Part shown: positions 1 through 9,699 of the stretch, piece by piece
Numbering within the stretch: the stretch's first letter is position 1
How the letters are laid out: every line of letters starts with the position of its first letter
Assembly: GCF_000429685.1 (NCBI RefSeq)
Contig: NZ_AUCI01000006.1
Span: 221,349 to 285,348, forward strand
DNA: 64,000 nt
Source: Salibacterium aidingense DSM 18341
GTDB lineage: Bacteria; Bacillota; Bacilli; Bacillales; Marinococcaceae
Reading direction: 5' to 3'
The notes under the pieces: generated by a model
What the model was told of the DNA's origin: nothing
What the model saw: the letters and a program-made list of their open reading frames with translations, nothing else
The model's database searches: none
Program-made: the position numbers and the translations under genes

Positions 1-247
1 TCATATCCGGACGCAGCACGAGGGTATGCCCCTGCTGATCCAGTAATTTAAACAACTGCTGTTCCAGGATCGCAGAAGCATTCCCTACGGTGTCATAGTA
101 TTCGAGAGCGGGCGTTTCCATGGGAAGGTAGCCCCATTTTCCAATTTCTTCTTCCATCCCATCCTGTACACTCCGCTTTATCTGATAATAAGCCGGCAGC
201 GTATCCCGCATTCCTAACGGTTTTTCAAACATAAATGGCTGGCTCAT
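1..247 (-). CDS. hisZ: ATP phosphoribosyltransferase regulatory subunit HisZ (N-terminal part)
   Basis: The gene runs off the left edge, so only about 82 N-terminal residues are visible. They start MSQPFMFEKPLGMRD and continue with LPMETPALEYYDTVGNAS and LRPDM, which is the class II aminoacyl-tRNA-synthetase-like fold (motifs 1 and 2) seen in HisZ and HisRS. HisZ is the non-catalytic partner of short-form HisG, the first enzyme of histidine biosynthesis. The start at 247 follows a GGAAAGGAG ribosome binding site. HisRS shares this fold, but the position directly after yvoF matches hisZ of B. subtilis. No T-box or leader peptide is evident in the roughly 140 bases upstream. Confidence 0.85.
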   Translation of the reverse strand, partial: MSQPFMFEKPLGMRDTLPAYYQIKRSVQDGMEEEIGKWGYLPMETPALEYYDTVGNASAILEQQLFKLLDQQGHTLVLRPDM

Positions 248-390
248 CGCAGCTGCTCCTTTCCAAAGGTTTTATGGTTTATATCACTCATTTTATGTAC
301 TTTAGTATGCTAATGTAATAGAGAGATAAAGTGTATATCGTGTAGTTTACACCCGATTGCACACGCCGTCAATCTGGAAATTATAAACGA

Positions 391-431
391 AAACCCTTTT
401 CCGTCACTTCATTACTGCTCAGGAAAAGGGT
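391..431 (-). terminator. Rho-independent terminator of the hprK-yvoF operon
   Basis: On the minus strand an inverted repeat (ACCCTTTTCC and GGAAAAGGGT arms) is followed by TTTTCGTTT. The 5' arm overlaps the last codons of yvoF. It separates the hprK operon from hisZ. Confidence 0.75.
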
Positions 432-909
432 CTTTTGATATGATCTGGAGCGGGTTACCGCCGACCACGGTTCCCGCTTCCACGTCTTTATGAACAACTG
501 ATCCTGCAGCAACAACAGCATGATCCCCGATATGGACTCCTGGAAGAATGGTGGTATTCGCACCGATCATTACGTGATCCCCAATGCTCACTACGCCGAG
601 CCGGTATTCCGTAATTAAGTATTCATGCGCTAAAATGGTGGTATTATATCCAATCACGCTGTTTTTTCCGACCCTGATTTTTTCCGGGAACATGATGTCC
701 GGCATCACCATCAGGGCAAATGCCGTTTTTTCCCCCACTTTCATGCGCAGAAAGGTCCGGTACATCCAATTTTTCATAGGCAGAAAGGGAGTATATCGGG
801 CCATTTGAATGACGGTAAAGTTTTTAACCACCTTCCAGAAAGGGACGGTTTTATAAATATGCCAGAGGGAATTGCCTGTCTTTACAGGATAGCGTTCGGT
901 GCGTCTCAT
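412..909 (-). CDS. yvoF: Hexapeptide-repeat acyltransferase YvoF
   Basis: This 165-residue protein has the left-handed beta-helix hexapeptide pattern of the maltose/galactoside acetyltransferase family. Residues 80-160 contain repeats such as SVIGYNTTI, SIGDHVMIGANTTI and GVHIGDHAVVAAGSVV, ending in the typical GGNPLQII. The family transfers acetyl groups from acetyl-CoA; the acceptor here is unknown. The start ATG overlaps the ppaX stop (ATGA), so the two are translationally coupled. It is the last gene of hprK-lgt-yvoD-ppaX-yvoF, the B. subtilis order. A terminator overlaps its 3' end. Confidence 0.85.
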   Translation of the reverse strand: MRRTERYPVKTGNSLWHIYKTVPFWKVVKNFTVIQMARYTPFLPMKNWMYRTFLRMKVGEKTAFALMVMPDIMFPEKIRVGKNSVIGYNTTILAHEYLITEYRLGVVSIGDHVMIGANTTILPGVHIGDHAVVAAGSVVHKDVEAGTVVGGNPLQIISKDPFPEQ

Positions 910-1553
910 GTCATTTTCACTCCGAGATAGTCAAGGAGAGCCGGCATCTTTGGCAGCATAATATCCGGTTCAAACGATTGAAGATGAGCCTCTCCTTTAA
1001 TTGTCCAACCCACCCCGGCGGTGGTCACTCCGGCATTTTTCCCAGCCAGAATGTCATACTGGCTGTCCCCCACCATCATTGTCTCCTCCGGCTGTGCATC
1101 AAAGGACTGCATCGCCTTGTGCAGGGGTTCTGGATGAGGTTTGGCGTGCTGCACGTCAGTCAGGGTAATGACAGTTGGAAAATACGGGGCCAGCCCTGAC
1201 GTTTTCAACCCCATCTGTGCCGTTTCTCTGCGTTTTGTCGTGACAACAGCAAGGTTAAACCCCTGCTGATGCAGGGTTTTTATGGTGTCCGTTACCCCCT
1301 CGTATTCTTCAATCAACTCATCATGGTTCTCCAGGGTGTACTGCTGATACATCCGGATCATTTCTTCCGCACGCTCCGGATCAACGCTGCGGAAATTTTC
1401 GGGCAGCGGCTGACCGATGAATTCTACGATATCCTCTCGGCTGTATTGCCCGGGATAATAGGCTTCCAGCACATGTTCAAACGAAGCAATGATTAATGTA
1501 TTGGTATCTACGAGGGTGCCATCAAAATCAAATAGTATCGTGTTGATAGTCAT
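906..1553 (-). CDS. ppaX: Pyrophosphatase PpaX (HAD family)
   Basis: This 215-residue HAD-superfamily hydrolase carries motif I DFDGTLVDT near the N-terminus (nucleophile and acid/base Asp), motif II VVTTKRRE around residue 105, and motif IV VGDSQYDILAGKNAG around residue 165. In B. subtilis PpaX hydrolyses the pyrophosphate released when HprK/P dephosphorylates P-Ser-HPr by phosphorolysis, so its place in the hprK operon is functional. The start lies inside yvoD (26-base overlap) and the stop overlaps the yvoF start. Length is normal for the family. Confidence 0.92.
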   Translation of the reverse strand: MTINTILFDFDGTLVDTNTLIIASFEHVLEAYYPGQYSREDIVEFIGQPLPENFRSVDPERAEEMIRMYQQYTLENHDELIEEYEGVTDTIKTLHQQGFNLAVVTTKRRETAQMGLKTSGLAPYFPTVITLTDVQHAKPHPEPLHKAMQSFDAQPEETMMVGDSQYDILAGKNAGVTTAGVGWTIKGEAHLQSFEPDIMLPKMPALLDYLGVKMT

Positions 1554-2493
1554 AAGCCGCCTCCCTGCGGATAGATTTCTTTTTCTCCGCTTTATTCCAA
1601 ATGTAAGCCACGATCATCGTCAAAACGATCGCTGTCAGCAGACGGATTCCCAATAATGGAAGCACCGGAATGCCAAGCGGTAGAAAAATCAGCGTGTCTT
1701 CAATAACAGCATGGCAGGCCACGAGAAATATAAATACTAAGTACAAGTCCTTCCTTTTTACATTATCGTCCTCAATCGCCTGCATCATAACACCTGCCCC
1801 GAATGCCAGCCCGAAAAAAATGCCGGAGGCCAGAGTGGTGGAGGTGTTTTCGCGGATTCCCAGCATTCTCGTGAAGGGAGACATAGCTTTCGAAAACAGA
1901 TTCAGCCAATGCAAATCTTTCATAATTTGAATAAAAATCATTAACGGGATCACAACCGCAGCCAGCTGCGCGACGCCCAGAACGGCACTGGAGACCCCTT
2001 CCCATAGAATGGCACCTGCTCCTTCCGCCTGGTGGGATGCTCCGCCGGAAACAAAGCCATATTGAGCCGGTTCAGTACCGCCGCTCCATAAAAGATGAAT
2101 AAAAAGCGCTGAAACGAAAGCGAGACCAATCCGAACGGCCAGCACCACGGACATGCGGACACCAACCTTCACAGCGACAGCGGACTCAATAAATAAATTA
2201 TGGGAAAATGAAAGCATGACTGCCAGAATAAAAACTTCTTTGACAGCCAAATCCATCGATAGAATCGCCCCAATCGCTGCATATAAGTTAAGGACGTTTC
2301 CAAGGACAAGCGGAATCGCCGCTTCCCCGGGGAGTCCGATGATGTTCATCAGCGGGGCCAGCAGTTCCGCTGTCCATGGAAGAATAGGCGTATAACCCAA
2401 TATGGTAATAATGAGAGTGATGGGAAATATAACTTTCCCCAGTATCCATGTTGTTTTAAGACCGGCCAAGCCGCCTTTACGTAATGTGTTCAT
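1528..2493 (-). CDS. yvoD: Nucleoside-recognition (Gate) domain membrane protein YvoD
   Basis: The polytopic membrane protein of about 321 residues has two repeats of the nucleoside-recognition/Gate fold (residues about 15-140 and 180-300), separated by a small soluble segment. I place the start at 2493 (MNTLRKGGLAG), which follows a GGGGAGAGG site; the frame stays open further upstream but without a ribosome binding site. The 3' end overlaps ppaX by 26 bases. Related domains occur in sporulation proteins SpmA and SpmB and in nucleoside transporters; the substrate is unknown. It lies in the conserved hprK operon. Confidence 0.85.
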   Translation of the reverse strand: MNTLRKGGLAGLKTTWILGKVIFPITLIITILGYTPILPWTAELLAPLMNIIGLPGEAAIPLVLGNVLNLYAAIGAILSMDLAVKEVFILAVMLSFSHNLFIESAVAVKVGVRMSVVLAVRIGLAFVSALFIHLLWSGGTEPAQYGFVSGGASHQAEGAGAILWEGVSSAVLGVAQLAAVVIPLMIFIQIMKDLHWLNLFSKAMSPFTRMLGIRENTSTTLASGIFFGLAFGAGVMMQAIEDDNVKRKDLYLVFIFLVACHAVIEDTLIFLPLGIPVLPLLGIRLLTAIVLTMIVAYIWNKAEKKKSIRREAAYDYQHDTI

Positions 2494-2512
2494 ACCTCTC
2501 CCCCTGTCCTTT

Positions 2513-3376
2513 TTATTTCTTTTTTCGGGTTTTGTTCTTTTTGGACCCTGGCATTCCACTCCCGTCCTCATCCAAATACCGGGCAGAGGCCATGCCGGTT
2601 TTTCTGCGGTAGATCCAAAGAATCACCGCGGCAAGAACAAGCAGTACAGAAATAACCTGTGCGGCCCGCAGTACGTCTCCAATCATAAGACTGTCCGTAC
2701 GCATACCTTCGATGAAGAAACGGCCGATGGAATACCAAATCACATAACTTAAGAACAATTCTCCCCGTTTTAAGTTGACCCGGCGCAGCAGCAGGAGCAG
2801 GACGAATCCTGTCAGACTCCATAACGATTCATATAAAAAAGTAGGGTGATAATAGGTGCCATCAATAAACATTTGGTTAATAATAAACTCAGGGAGCTGC
2901 AGCCCTTCCAGGAATTCGCGCGACACCGGTCCGCCGTGGGCTTCCTGGTTAATAAAATTTCCCCAGCGTCCGATGGCCTGCCCCAATATAATGCTGGGTG
3001 CCGCAATATCTGCCATTTTCCAAAACGAAACCCTTCGTTTTCTTGTAAATACCAGGGCTGTTAAGACCGCACCGATCAAACCGCCGTGTATCGCCAGGCC
3101 GCCTTCCCAGACAGCAAGAATCTCACCGGGATGGTCGGCATAATAACCCCAGCGGAAAATGACGTAATACAATCTTGCACATAAAATCGCGATCGGAATC
3201 GCGAAAATCAGCAAATCAGCAAAAATATCTTTCGGCAGGCCGCGCTTTTTCGCTTCCTGATTGGCAATAATAAATCCTAGAAAGGCACCAAGCCCTATGA
3301 TAATACCATACCAATAAACCGGCCATGACCCTATTTCAAATGCGACACGGTCGATAGGTTCTATTGTATAAATCAT
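2513..3376 (-). CDS. lgt: Prolipoprotein diacylglyceryl transferase
   Basis: Lgt transfers diacylglycerol from phosphatidylglycerol to the lipobox cysteine of prolipoproteins at the membrane. The 287-residue protein has about seven membrane segments and the family signature [14 protein letters not shown] near residue 140. [14 protein letters not shown] around residue 90 and a conserved [11 protein letters not shown] segment near residue 220 also match. The C-terminus is a basic tail rich in Lys and Arg. The start at 3376 follows an AGGAGCG site, 18 bases after the hprK stop. Several lipoproteins in this window (at 23.8, 32.7, 42.5, 43.4, 44.3 and probably 50.8 kb) are predicted substrates. 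Confidence 0.95.
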   Translation of the reverse strand: MIYTIEPIDRVAFEIGSWPVYWYGIIIGLGAFLGFIIANQEAKKRGLPKDIFADLLIFAIPIAILCARLYYVIFRWGYYADHPGEILAVWEGGLAIHGGLIGAVLTALVFTRKRRVSFWKMADIAAPSIILGQAIGRWGNFINQEAHGGPVSREFLEGLQLPEFIINQMFIDGTYYHPTFLYESLWSLTGFVLLLLLRRVNLKRGELFLSYVIWYSIGRFFIEGMRTDSLMIGDVLRAAQVISVLLVLAAVILWIYRRKTGMASARYLDEDGSGMPGSKKNKTRKKK

Positions 3377-3394
3377 CTGATTTCGCTCCTAACG

Positions 3395-4330
3395 TTAAAA
3401 ATCCTCACGATCTCCCTCTTCGATCACGTCTGTCAAACGGTCGGAAAACTGCTGCGCGGTATTAATTCCCATTCGTTTCAGACGGAAATTCATGGCTGCG
3501 ACTTCCACAATTACAGCGAGGTTCCGCCCGGGACGGACCGGGATAGTATACTTGGGGATTTCCGTATCGATAATCTGCAGTTTTGCTTCTTCGAGACCCA
3601 GCCGGTCATATGCTTTGTTTTCATCCCAAAGCTCCAGGTGAATCGTCAGCCCGATCCGTTTAAAAGGACGCACCGCTCCGGCACCAAACAAGGTCATCAC
3701 GTCTATAATTCCAAGACCGCGGATTTCCAGGAGATGGCGGATCAATTCCGGAGCACTTCCCACCAGCGTATCTCCGTGCTGCTGAAAGATCTCTACTGAA
3801 TCGTCTGCTACCAGGCGGTGGCCGCGCCGTACCAGATCCAGTGCCGTTTCACTTTTCCCAACTCCGCTTGCTCCGGTGAGCAGGACACCGATACCGTAAA
3901 TATCAACGAGCACCCCATGTACGGCCGTCGATTTTGCAAGCCGGGCTTCCAGAAAATTTGTTAATTGACTGCTCAAACGAGTTGTCGTGACATCCGCTCT
4001 CATAACAGGTACCCCCATATTTTCCGCACTCTCTATTAGTTCAGGGGGAGCAATCAAACCGCGTGAGATAATAATACCGGGTGTATCATATGTACAGAGT
4101 TTTGTCATTCGTTCCTTTTTTTCCTCGTCACTTAACTGCTGGAAAAAAGAAAGCTCCGTGCGCCCCAGCAGCTGAAGCCTTTTTGCCGGATAGTACGTAA
4201 AAAAACCAGCCATTTCTATCCCCGGGCGGGAAATATCGCTTGTGGTGATGGCACGGTAGACACCATCCTGCCCCGCCAGTACTTCTAAGTTGAATTGATG
4301 GACTAAATCATTGGCACTTACTTTTGGCAT
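3395..4330 (-). CDS. hprK: HPr kinase/phosphorylase
   Basis: HprK/P phosphorylates Ser46 of HPr and reverses it by phosphorolysis. P-Ser-HPr is the CcpA co-repressor that drives carbon catabolite repression. The 311-residue protein shows the Walker A motif GASGVGKS near residue 155 and the family signature [19 protein letters not shown] near residue 205. The DRLGLEEAK segment and a normal C-terminus also match. The start [10 protein letters not shown] follows AGAGGGG. A TACAAT -10-like element lies about 80 bases upstream. It heads the lgt-yvoD-ppaX-yvoF operon. A cre-like site appears at the PTS operon near 59.48 kb in this same window. Confidence 0.96.
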   Translation of the reverse strand: MPKVSANDLVHQFNLEVLAGQDGVYRAITTSDISRPGIEMAGFFTYYPAKRLQLLGRTELSFFQQLSDEEKKERMTKLCTYDTPGIIISRGLIAPPELIESAENMGVPVMRADVTTTRLSSQLTNFLEARLAKSTAVHGVLVDIYGIGVLLTGASGVGKSETALDLVRRGHRLVADDSVEIFQQHGDTLVGSAPELIRHLLEIRGLGIIDVMTLFGAGAVRPFKRIGLTIHLELWDENKAYDRLGLEEAKLQIIDTEIPKYTIPVRPGRNLAVIVEVAAMNFRLKRMGINTAQQFSDRLTDVIEEGDREDF

Positions 4331-4647
4331 ACATACCCCTCTAACCTTTCCAGCGCGAAAGACGGCTGGAAATCATCAGAATTTTTCTCCTTATACTTGT
4401 ATTATTGTAGCACGATTTCACCTTCTATTGGAAATGGCAAATCAGCGGGAAAGGTTTGAAACAGAGAGGAAGGTGATGGTTTTTACAGAAGGCTGAGAAA
4501 AAGAAAAGAAAGGAACCCAGGTCCCTCGTCTTTCGTCCCTTGGAGCATTGCAAAAAAGGAGCTGCCAAGAATAGACACCCTTTTGCAGAAGCATGAGGAC
4601 ATTCGATCCGTTATTCTCTGGATTTTTCGCTTTTGCAAGGGGGATTC

Positions 4648-4775
4648 GGACATTTGTTCCGCTAATCGGGGCCTAGAGCGCTTTTTTTCGCTAAAAAAAG
4701 GGGAAATAAAGGAACAAATGTCCGAAAAAAACGGCACAGGCCGATCATTTGGCCATTTAACGGCACAAATGTCCG
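4648..4775. repeat. Intergenic repeat cluster, copy A (GGACATTTGTTCCG family)
   Basis: The 4331-4824 gap has no credible gene. It contains CGGACATTTGTTCCGCTAA at 4647-4665, the inverse GGAACAAATGTCC at 4711-4723, and TTAACGGCACAAATGTCCG at 4757-4775. The first and second copies can pair over a loop of about 45 bases. The first 19 bases recur exactly at 30692-30710. Confidence 0.7.
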
Positions 4776-4824
4776 CAGGGAGCTTCTCATATAGGCGGCC
4801 GGCCTTTCCGTGTTCCTGTTAGAT

Positions 4825-5181
4825 TTATTTTCTTCGCAGCGGCTCGACGATAAAGTTGTTGATTAACACGTTTAACAGAGCGATGACCACGGCAGCAAGC
4901 AGCGCCATGCCAAAGCTGGAAATGTTAAACGAATCTCCCATCAACCCGGCTGTCAGCATAAGCAAGGCCGCGTTGATAATAAAGATAAAAAAGCCGAGCG
5001 TAAATACGGTAATCGGCAGGGTAAGAATCACAAGCAGCGGTCGAATAAGAACGTTTATAATCGATAAAAGAAGGCTTGCCATAAACGCTGCGGCAAGTCC
5101 GTCAAGCTCAAATCCCGGGAAGAACCCGGCGACCACCATGAGCGTTACCATATTCACAAGAAACGGAACGAGACACCCCAT
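4825..5181 (-). CDS. yvlD: YvlD: phage-holin-4-like small membrane protein
   Basis: This 118-residue protein is almost entirely hydrophobic, with about four membrane helices, and belongs to the DUF360/phage holin family 4 group to which B. subtilis YvlD belongs. The stop and start of yvlD and yvlC overlap, so it is the last gene of a yvlB-yvlC-yvlD operon. In B. subtilis the yvl operon belongs to the SigW envelope-stress regulon, and the upstream SigW-like promoter found here at 6643-6669 fits that. The molecular function is unknown. Confidence 0.85.
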   Translation of the reverse strand: MGCLVPFLVNMVTLMVVAGFFPGFELDGLAAAFMASLLLSIINVLIRPLLVILTLPITVFTLGFFIFIINAALLMLTAGLMGDSFNISSFGMALLAAVVIALLNVLINNFIVEPLRRK

Positions 5182-5381
5182 TACTCTGTGACATCTCCTT
5201 CATTGGGCATGATGATCGCAAGGGCAATATAAGCGACAAGGACCGGGAAACCTGCTGTAACAAAAAATAAAAGAACACTGACAATACGGATCAGAGTAGG
5301 ATCCACATTAAAGTAGTCAGCGATGCCGCCGCATACACCGGCAAGCATTCGATTACTCTGGCTGCGTACTAGTTTTTTCAT
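5181..5381 (-). CDS. yvlC: PspC-domain protein YvlC
   Basis: This 66-residue protein is a minimal PspC domain: KKLVRSQSNRMLAGVCGGIADYF, with the typical GVCGGIADYFNVDPTLIR core, followed by one membrane helix. PspC domains are linked to membrane-stress signalling. The gene lies between yvlB and yvlD with tight spacing and a GAGGAGG-like site before the start. In B. subtilis, YvlC with its partners is part of a SigW-controlled membrane-stress set. Confidence 0.9.
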   Translation of the reverse strand: MKKLVRSQSNRMLAGVCGGIADYFNVDPTLIRIVSVLLFFVTAGFPVLVAYIALAIIMPNEGDVTE

Positions 5382-5394
5382 TGCTTTTCCCTCC

Positions 5395-6579
5395 TCAGGT
5401 GTAGTCCGGTTTCACCGAAATAGAACCGGTTTTCGTACTGGCATTCAAACGCAGTCTTGGAGCGGCTGCATGATTAGATGTGAAGCGCAGCGATTTTTGA
5501 ATAAAATCTTTTTTCTCTTCATGAATGTCCATATCGCTCAGGGAATAATTGTAATTCCCAACATTCGTCCGTAATTGTCCTTCGGTACGAATATGCTCCG
5601 GAACGGTAACAAATATACTTCCTGTGGTTGCCGAGAGGTTCGCTCTGGCATCCTGAGTAATTTTGATCAAGCTGTCAATCGTCCCATTCACAGATTCCGC
5701 TTCCAAATCCCGGATTTCGGAGTTTAGTTCTATGGTGCCGTTCATGGTTTTAATATCTCCAATGTCCACGCGCCCGCCCGTTATTTTTATGGGGCCGTTC
5801 ACTGTTTCCGCATGAAACTTCATGGCATCCGGGTTTTGGATCGTGAGGCTTCCATTCACTGCTTTAGCAGAAAAACTGTTTACTTTTACTTCTTCCCCTT
5901 TCAAATGCCCGTTAAACGTGTAGGCCTGCAGACGTTCATACGTTTTACGCGGAACATACATTACGGCATTCACTTTTATTGATTTGGTTCTCGTATAAAA
6001 CTGCAGATGACTGCCGTCAACTTCAAATGCGGTCTGGTTCAGAAATTCCTCCCGGGCTTCGTCCTGGGTTCTGCCCTTATATACCTTCACATCACATTCT
6101 ATTTTCACATCCGGCTCATCCCAGGGTTTCCATTCCAGCGAGCCGTTTTCAAGCGAAACATCAACCACCGACTGTTCCATATTTTTATGCTGGAAGATAT
6201 GGTGAACTTCCTGATACGGGCCAAAATTAAAATCAAGATCTAGTTCTTTTATTTTCTGAATGGCACTGTCGATAAAGTCAGTGAATCCTGTGGCGGGATC
6301 CGTTTTTTTCCGCCTTTCGGATTCCTCGCCGTTTTCTGTCTGCTGCTCTTTCTCCCGGCTGACCCGGGTCGACAATTCTGTCTCTGTTGAAGCTTCCGTG
6401 ACAGTCCCCTGCTGCTCTTTCGGACCAGAACCTTCCTCCGGCCCGGAAACCGAAGCATTGCTATCCTCTTGCTGATCCTCCGATTTAGAGTTTAAGGCTT
6501 TTAAAAGTTTCGATCCATCTTCCGGAGTGATTTTTCCCTCTTCCACCATTTTTAATATTAGTTTGCGTTCTTCCTCCAT
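5395..6579 (-). CDS. yvlB: YvlB: DUF4097 beta-helix protein with SHOCT-like N-terminal motif
   Basis: The protein of about 394 residues starts MEEERKLILKMVEEGKITPE, a short helical hairpin typical of this family. A low-complexity Glu/Ser/Gln linker follows at residues 35-105. The C-terminal DUF4097-type repeat region (residues about 150-390) has recurring NGxI/L units such as ENGSLEW, VNGSLTI, VNGPIKI, MNGTIEL and VNGTIDS, consistent with a right-handed beta-helix. No signal peptide is seen. I chose ATG 6579 because AAGGAAGGG lies just before it; the frame is open another 14 codons upstream. It is first in yvlB-yvlC-yvlD, behind a SigW-like promoter. Confidence 0.85.
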   Translation of the reverse strand: MEEERKLILKMVEEGKITPEDGSKLLKALNSKSEDQQEDSNASVSGPEEGSGPKEQQGTVTEASTETELSTRVSREKEQQTENGEESERRKKTDPATGFTDFIDSAIQKIKELDLDFNFGPYQEVHHIFQHKNMEQSVVDVSLENGSLEWKPWDEPDVKIECDVKVYKGRTQDEAREEFLNQTAFEVDGSHLQFYTRTKSIKVNAVMYVPRKTYERLQAYTFNGHLKGEEVKVNSFSAKAVNGSLTIQNPDAMKFHAETVNGPIKITGGRVDIGDIKTMNGTIELNSEIRDLEAESVNGTIDSLIKITQDARANLSATTGSIFVTVPEHIRTEGQLRTNVGNYNYSLSDMDIHEEKKDFIQKSLRFTSNHAAAPRLRLNASTKTGSISVKPDYT

Positions 6580-6642
6580 GATTGATCCCTTCCTTTTATT
6601 CAATTTAAGGGTATTTCGCAAACATGATTGCTTATTCCTTTA

Positions 6643-6669
6643 TACGTCAACGATACCGTTTCCGTTTCA
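6643..6669 (-). promoter_or_regulatory. SigW-type ECF promoter upstream of yvlB
   Basis: On the minus strand TGAAAC (6669-6664), 17 bases, then CGTA (6646-6643) matches the ECF sigma W pattern TGAAAC-N16/17-CGTA. It lies 64 bases upstream of the yvlB start. The B. subtilis yvl operon is known to be SigW-dependent. Confidence 0.7.
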
Positions 6670-6808
6670 ATATTTCTTCCGTCTGAAGTCGGAGTCCCTC
6701 TCCCTCTGGTGCCCGTTTTTCCGTTCGTAAAGGAAAAAGCTGCTCCGCAGAAAAAAGCAAATGGCCGGTTCGCGGTATCCATTTCTCGTCTGCAGGGCAG
6801 CTTTCATG

Positions 6809-9694
6809 TTAGGAAGAGGAAGGCTCCGCCACCTGCCGGGCAGCTGCCAATCGTTCTTCCATCCGTTTTTGTTCCCGCTCTAAAATTGGTTTCAAATAAT
6901 AGCCGGTGTAAGATTGTTTATCTTCCGCTACGTTTTCAGGAGACCCGGTGGTTACAATTTTACCGCCGCCGTCTCCTCCTTCCGGTCCGAGATCAATAAT
7001 ATGATCTACCGTTTTGATCACATCCAGGTTATGCTCAATGATAATAACAGTATCCCCATTATCCACTAACCGCTGCAATACTGTCATCAACCGGTCTATA
7101 TCATCGACATGCAGCCCTGTGGTGGGTTCATCAAGAATATAAAGAGACTTTCCGGTAGAGCGGCGCTGCAGCTGGCTGGCAAGTTTCACCCGCTGCGCTT
7201 CCCCTCCGGAGAGCGTTGTCGCCTGCTGGCCCAGAGTAATGTAGCCTAATCCCACATCATACAGGGTTTGGATTTTCCGCCTGATTTTCGGGATGTTTTC
7301 GAAGAAAGAAAGAGCTTCTTCTACGGTCATGGCCAGGACATCCGCTATATTTTTTCCTTTGTAGCGTATGTCAAGTGTATCTCGATTATACCTCGTTCCG
7401 CCGCACTCTTCACATGGAACATAAACGTCCGGCAGAAAATGCATTTCAATCTTGATAATTCCGTCCCCTTTGCAGGCTTCACAGCGCCCGCCTTTAACGT
7501 TGAAGCTGAACCTTCCTTTTTTATAACCTCTTGTTTTAGCTTCGTTAGTCATCGCGAACACATCACGAATGTCATCAAACACCCCGGTATAAGTTGCCGG
7601 ATTAGAGCGGGGAGTGCGGCCGATCGGGGATTGGTCAATATCCACAACCTTTTCCAGCTGTTCTATTCCCTCTACTTTTTTATGGGCTCCTGGTTTATCC
7701 TTGCCGCGGTGAAGCTTCTGCGCCAGTGATTTATATAAAATATCATTGATCAGTGTGCTTTTACCCGAACCAGATACTCCGGTTACCGCCGTCAGCAGAC
7801 CAAGCGGAACCTTGGCATTAACATTACGAAGGTTGTTTTCCCGTGCTCCCTTTATCGTAACCCACCTGTTCTGAGGCTGCCTGCGGACCGCGGGGAGCGG
7901 AATGAATTTTGCCCCGGACAGATACTGGCCGGTTAATGATTCTCTGTCTTCCTTTATTTCATCCGGAGTTCCCTCCGAGACAACGTAACCGCCGTGAACT
8001 CCCGCTCCAGGGCCGATATCTACGATATGATCGGCAGCAAGCATCGTATCTTCATCATGCTCTACTACAATAAGCGTATTCCCGAGATCACGCATTCTTT
8101 CAAGAGTTTGAATAAGACGATTGTTATCGCGCTGATGCAGGCCGATAGAAGGTTCATCCAGAATATACAGAACCCCCATTAGAGACGAGCCGATCTGGGT
8201 GGCCAGACGGATACGCTGCGCTTCTCCGCCTGATAAGGTTCCAGCTGATCTGCTCAGTGTCAGATAATCAAGACCGACATTAATTAGAAAACCAAGTCTC
8301 TCTTCAATTTCCCGTAAAATAAGCCGTGCAATGGTGAGCTCTTTCTCCGACAGTTCAAGATACTCAAAAAAGCTCCTCGCATCTTTAATGGAAAGGTCAG
8401 CAACCTCGCCGATATGGCTTCCTCCAACCTTGACTGCCAGACTTTCTTTACGCAGACGGTGACCTTTGCACGTCGGGCAGTTGGTCTTGGCCATATACTG
8501 TTCCATCTGTTCCCGGATAAAGTCGGAAGAGGTCTCGTGATAACGGCGGGACACATTGTTCAGCACGCCTTCAAAATAAATATTCCGTTCCGTAATACGG
8601 CCGCGGTCGTTTTCATAGCGGAAGGTCATTCGCTCTTTGCTGCTTCCGTGCAGCAGAATGTCCACTTTCTCTTGCGGCAGCTCTTTCACCGGGGTATTCA
8701 TATCAATATTAAAGTGACGGCAGACCGAAGACAGAAGCTGCGGATAATAATTTGAGCTGGTCGGCTCCCAGGCTGCAATCGCATGATCATTCAGCGTCCG
8801 GTCCCAGTCGGGGATCACCAGTTCTTCATCCACTTCCAGTTTACTACCTAATCCATCACAAGAAGGGCAGGCGCCGAAGGGACTGTTAAACGAGAACAGC
8901 CGCGGTTCCAGCTCACCAATGGAGAATCCGCAGTGTGGACAAGCATGGTGCTGATTAAACAGAAGTTCCTCTCCATCAATAACATCAGCCATTGCTTTCC
9001 CGCCGCTTAATTCAAGGGCGGTTTCCAGAGAATCCGACAGACGCGTATCAACACCTTCTTTGATAACCACCCGGTCTACAACAACTTCAATATCATGTTT
9101 TTTGTTCTTTTCAAGGCTGATTTCCTCACTGACTTCCCGCATCTCCCCATCGACACGAACCCGGACAAACCCTTTTTTCTTGAGGTCATCCAGTACTTTT
9201 ACATGCTCTCCCTTACGCCCTGATATCAATGGAGCCAGAATCTGCATTTTGGTACGTTCCGGATATTCCATCATCATATCCACCATCTGCTGGACAGTCT
9301 GAGATGAAATTTCCACTCCGTGTTTCGGACAAATCGGCCGTCCTACCCGGGCAAACAAAAGGCGCAGGTAGTCATAGATTTCTGTGACCGTTCCCACGGT
9401 GGAACGCGGATTACGGCTGGTTGTTTTCTGGTCAATCGATATAGCAGGGGAAAGCCCCTCAATTGAATCGACGTCCGGTTTATCCATTTGTCCCAGAAAC
9501 TGTCTGGCATAAGCGGACAGTGATTCTACATAACGGCGCTGTCCTTCCGCGTAAATGGTGTCAAAGGCAAGCGACGACTTCCCGGATCCCGATAAACCAG
9601 TTAACACGACCAATTTACCGCGGGGAATGGTCACGTCGATATCCTTCAGGTTATGGGAACGGGCTCCTTTGATCTGCAAATTTTCTACCGACAT
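6809..9694 (-). CDS. uvrA: Excinuclease ABC subunit A
   Basis: UvrA is the damage-recognition ATPase of nucleotide excision repair. The protein of about 961 residues has two ABC modules. The first Walker A is [14 protein letters not shown] and its signature [15 protein letters not shown]. The second Walker A is [14 protein letters not shown] and its signature [15 protein letters not shown]. The zinc-finger cysteines CPHCGF..CPSC and CEACKG..CEECGG are present. I use ATG 9694 ([10 protein letters not shown]), with AAGGA about 8 bases upstream; an in-frame ATG at 9703 overlaps the uvrB stop more and has worse spacing. It is cotranscribed with uvrB and therefore probably SOS-inducible. Confidence 0.97.
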   Translation of the reverse strand: MSVENLQIKGARSHNLKDIDVTIPRGKLVVLTGLSGSGKSSLAFDTIYAEGQRRYVESLSAYARQFLGQMDKPDVDSIEGLSPAISIDQKTTSRNPRSTVGTVTEIYDYLRLLFARVGRPICPKHGVEISSQTVQQMVDMMMEYPERTKMQILAPLISGRKGEHVKVLDDLKKKGFVRVRVDGEMREVSEEISLEKNKKHDIEVVVDRVVIKEGVDTRLSDSLETALELSGGKAMADVIDGEELLFNQHHACPHCGFSIGELEPRLFSFNSPFGACPSCDGLGSKLEVDEELVIPDWDRTLNDHAIAAWEPTSSNYYPQLLSSVCRHFNIDMNTPVKELPQEKVDILLHGSSKERMTFRYENDRGRITERNIYFEGVLNNVSRRYHETSSDFIREQMEQYMAKTNCPTCKGHRLRKESLAVKVGGSHIGEVADLSIKDARSFFEYLELSEKELTIARLILREIEERLGFLINVGLDYLTLSRSAGTLSGGEAQRIRLATQIGSSLMGVLYILDEPSIGLHQRDNNRLIQTLERMRDLGNTLIVVEHDEDTMLAADHIVDIGPGAGVHGGYVVSEGTPDEIKEDRESLTGQYLSGAKFIPLPAVRRQPQNRWVTIKGARENNLRNVNAKVPLGLLTAVTGVSGSGKSTLINDILYKSLAQKLHRGKDKPGAHKKVEGIEQLEKVVDIDQSPIGRTPRSNPATYTGVFDDIRDVFAMTNEAKTRGYKKGRFSFNVKGGRCEACKGDGIIKIEMHFLPDVYVPCEECGGTRYNRDTLDIRYKGKNIADVLAMTVEEALSFFENIPKIRRKIQTLYDVGLGYITLGQQATTLSGGEAQRVKLASQLQRRSTGKSLYILDEPTTGLHVDDIDRLMTVLQRLVDNGDTVIIIEHNLDVIKTVDHIIDLGPEGGDGGGKIVTTGSPENVAEDKQSYTGYYLKPILEREQKRMEERLAAARQVAEPSSS

Positions 9695-9699
9695 AATCG

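Noticed and set aside
248..390. T-box or histidine leader before hisZ
   Set aside because: No T-box motif (TGGNACC-like) or His-rich leader peptide is visible in the short gap.
6600..6782. Minus-strand frame of 60 codons between yvlB and uvrA
   Set aside because: It covers the SigW-like promoter and has no start site or homology that I recognise.
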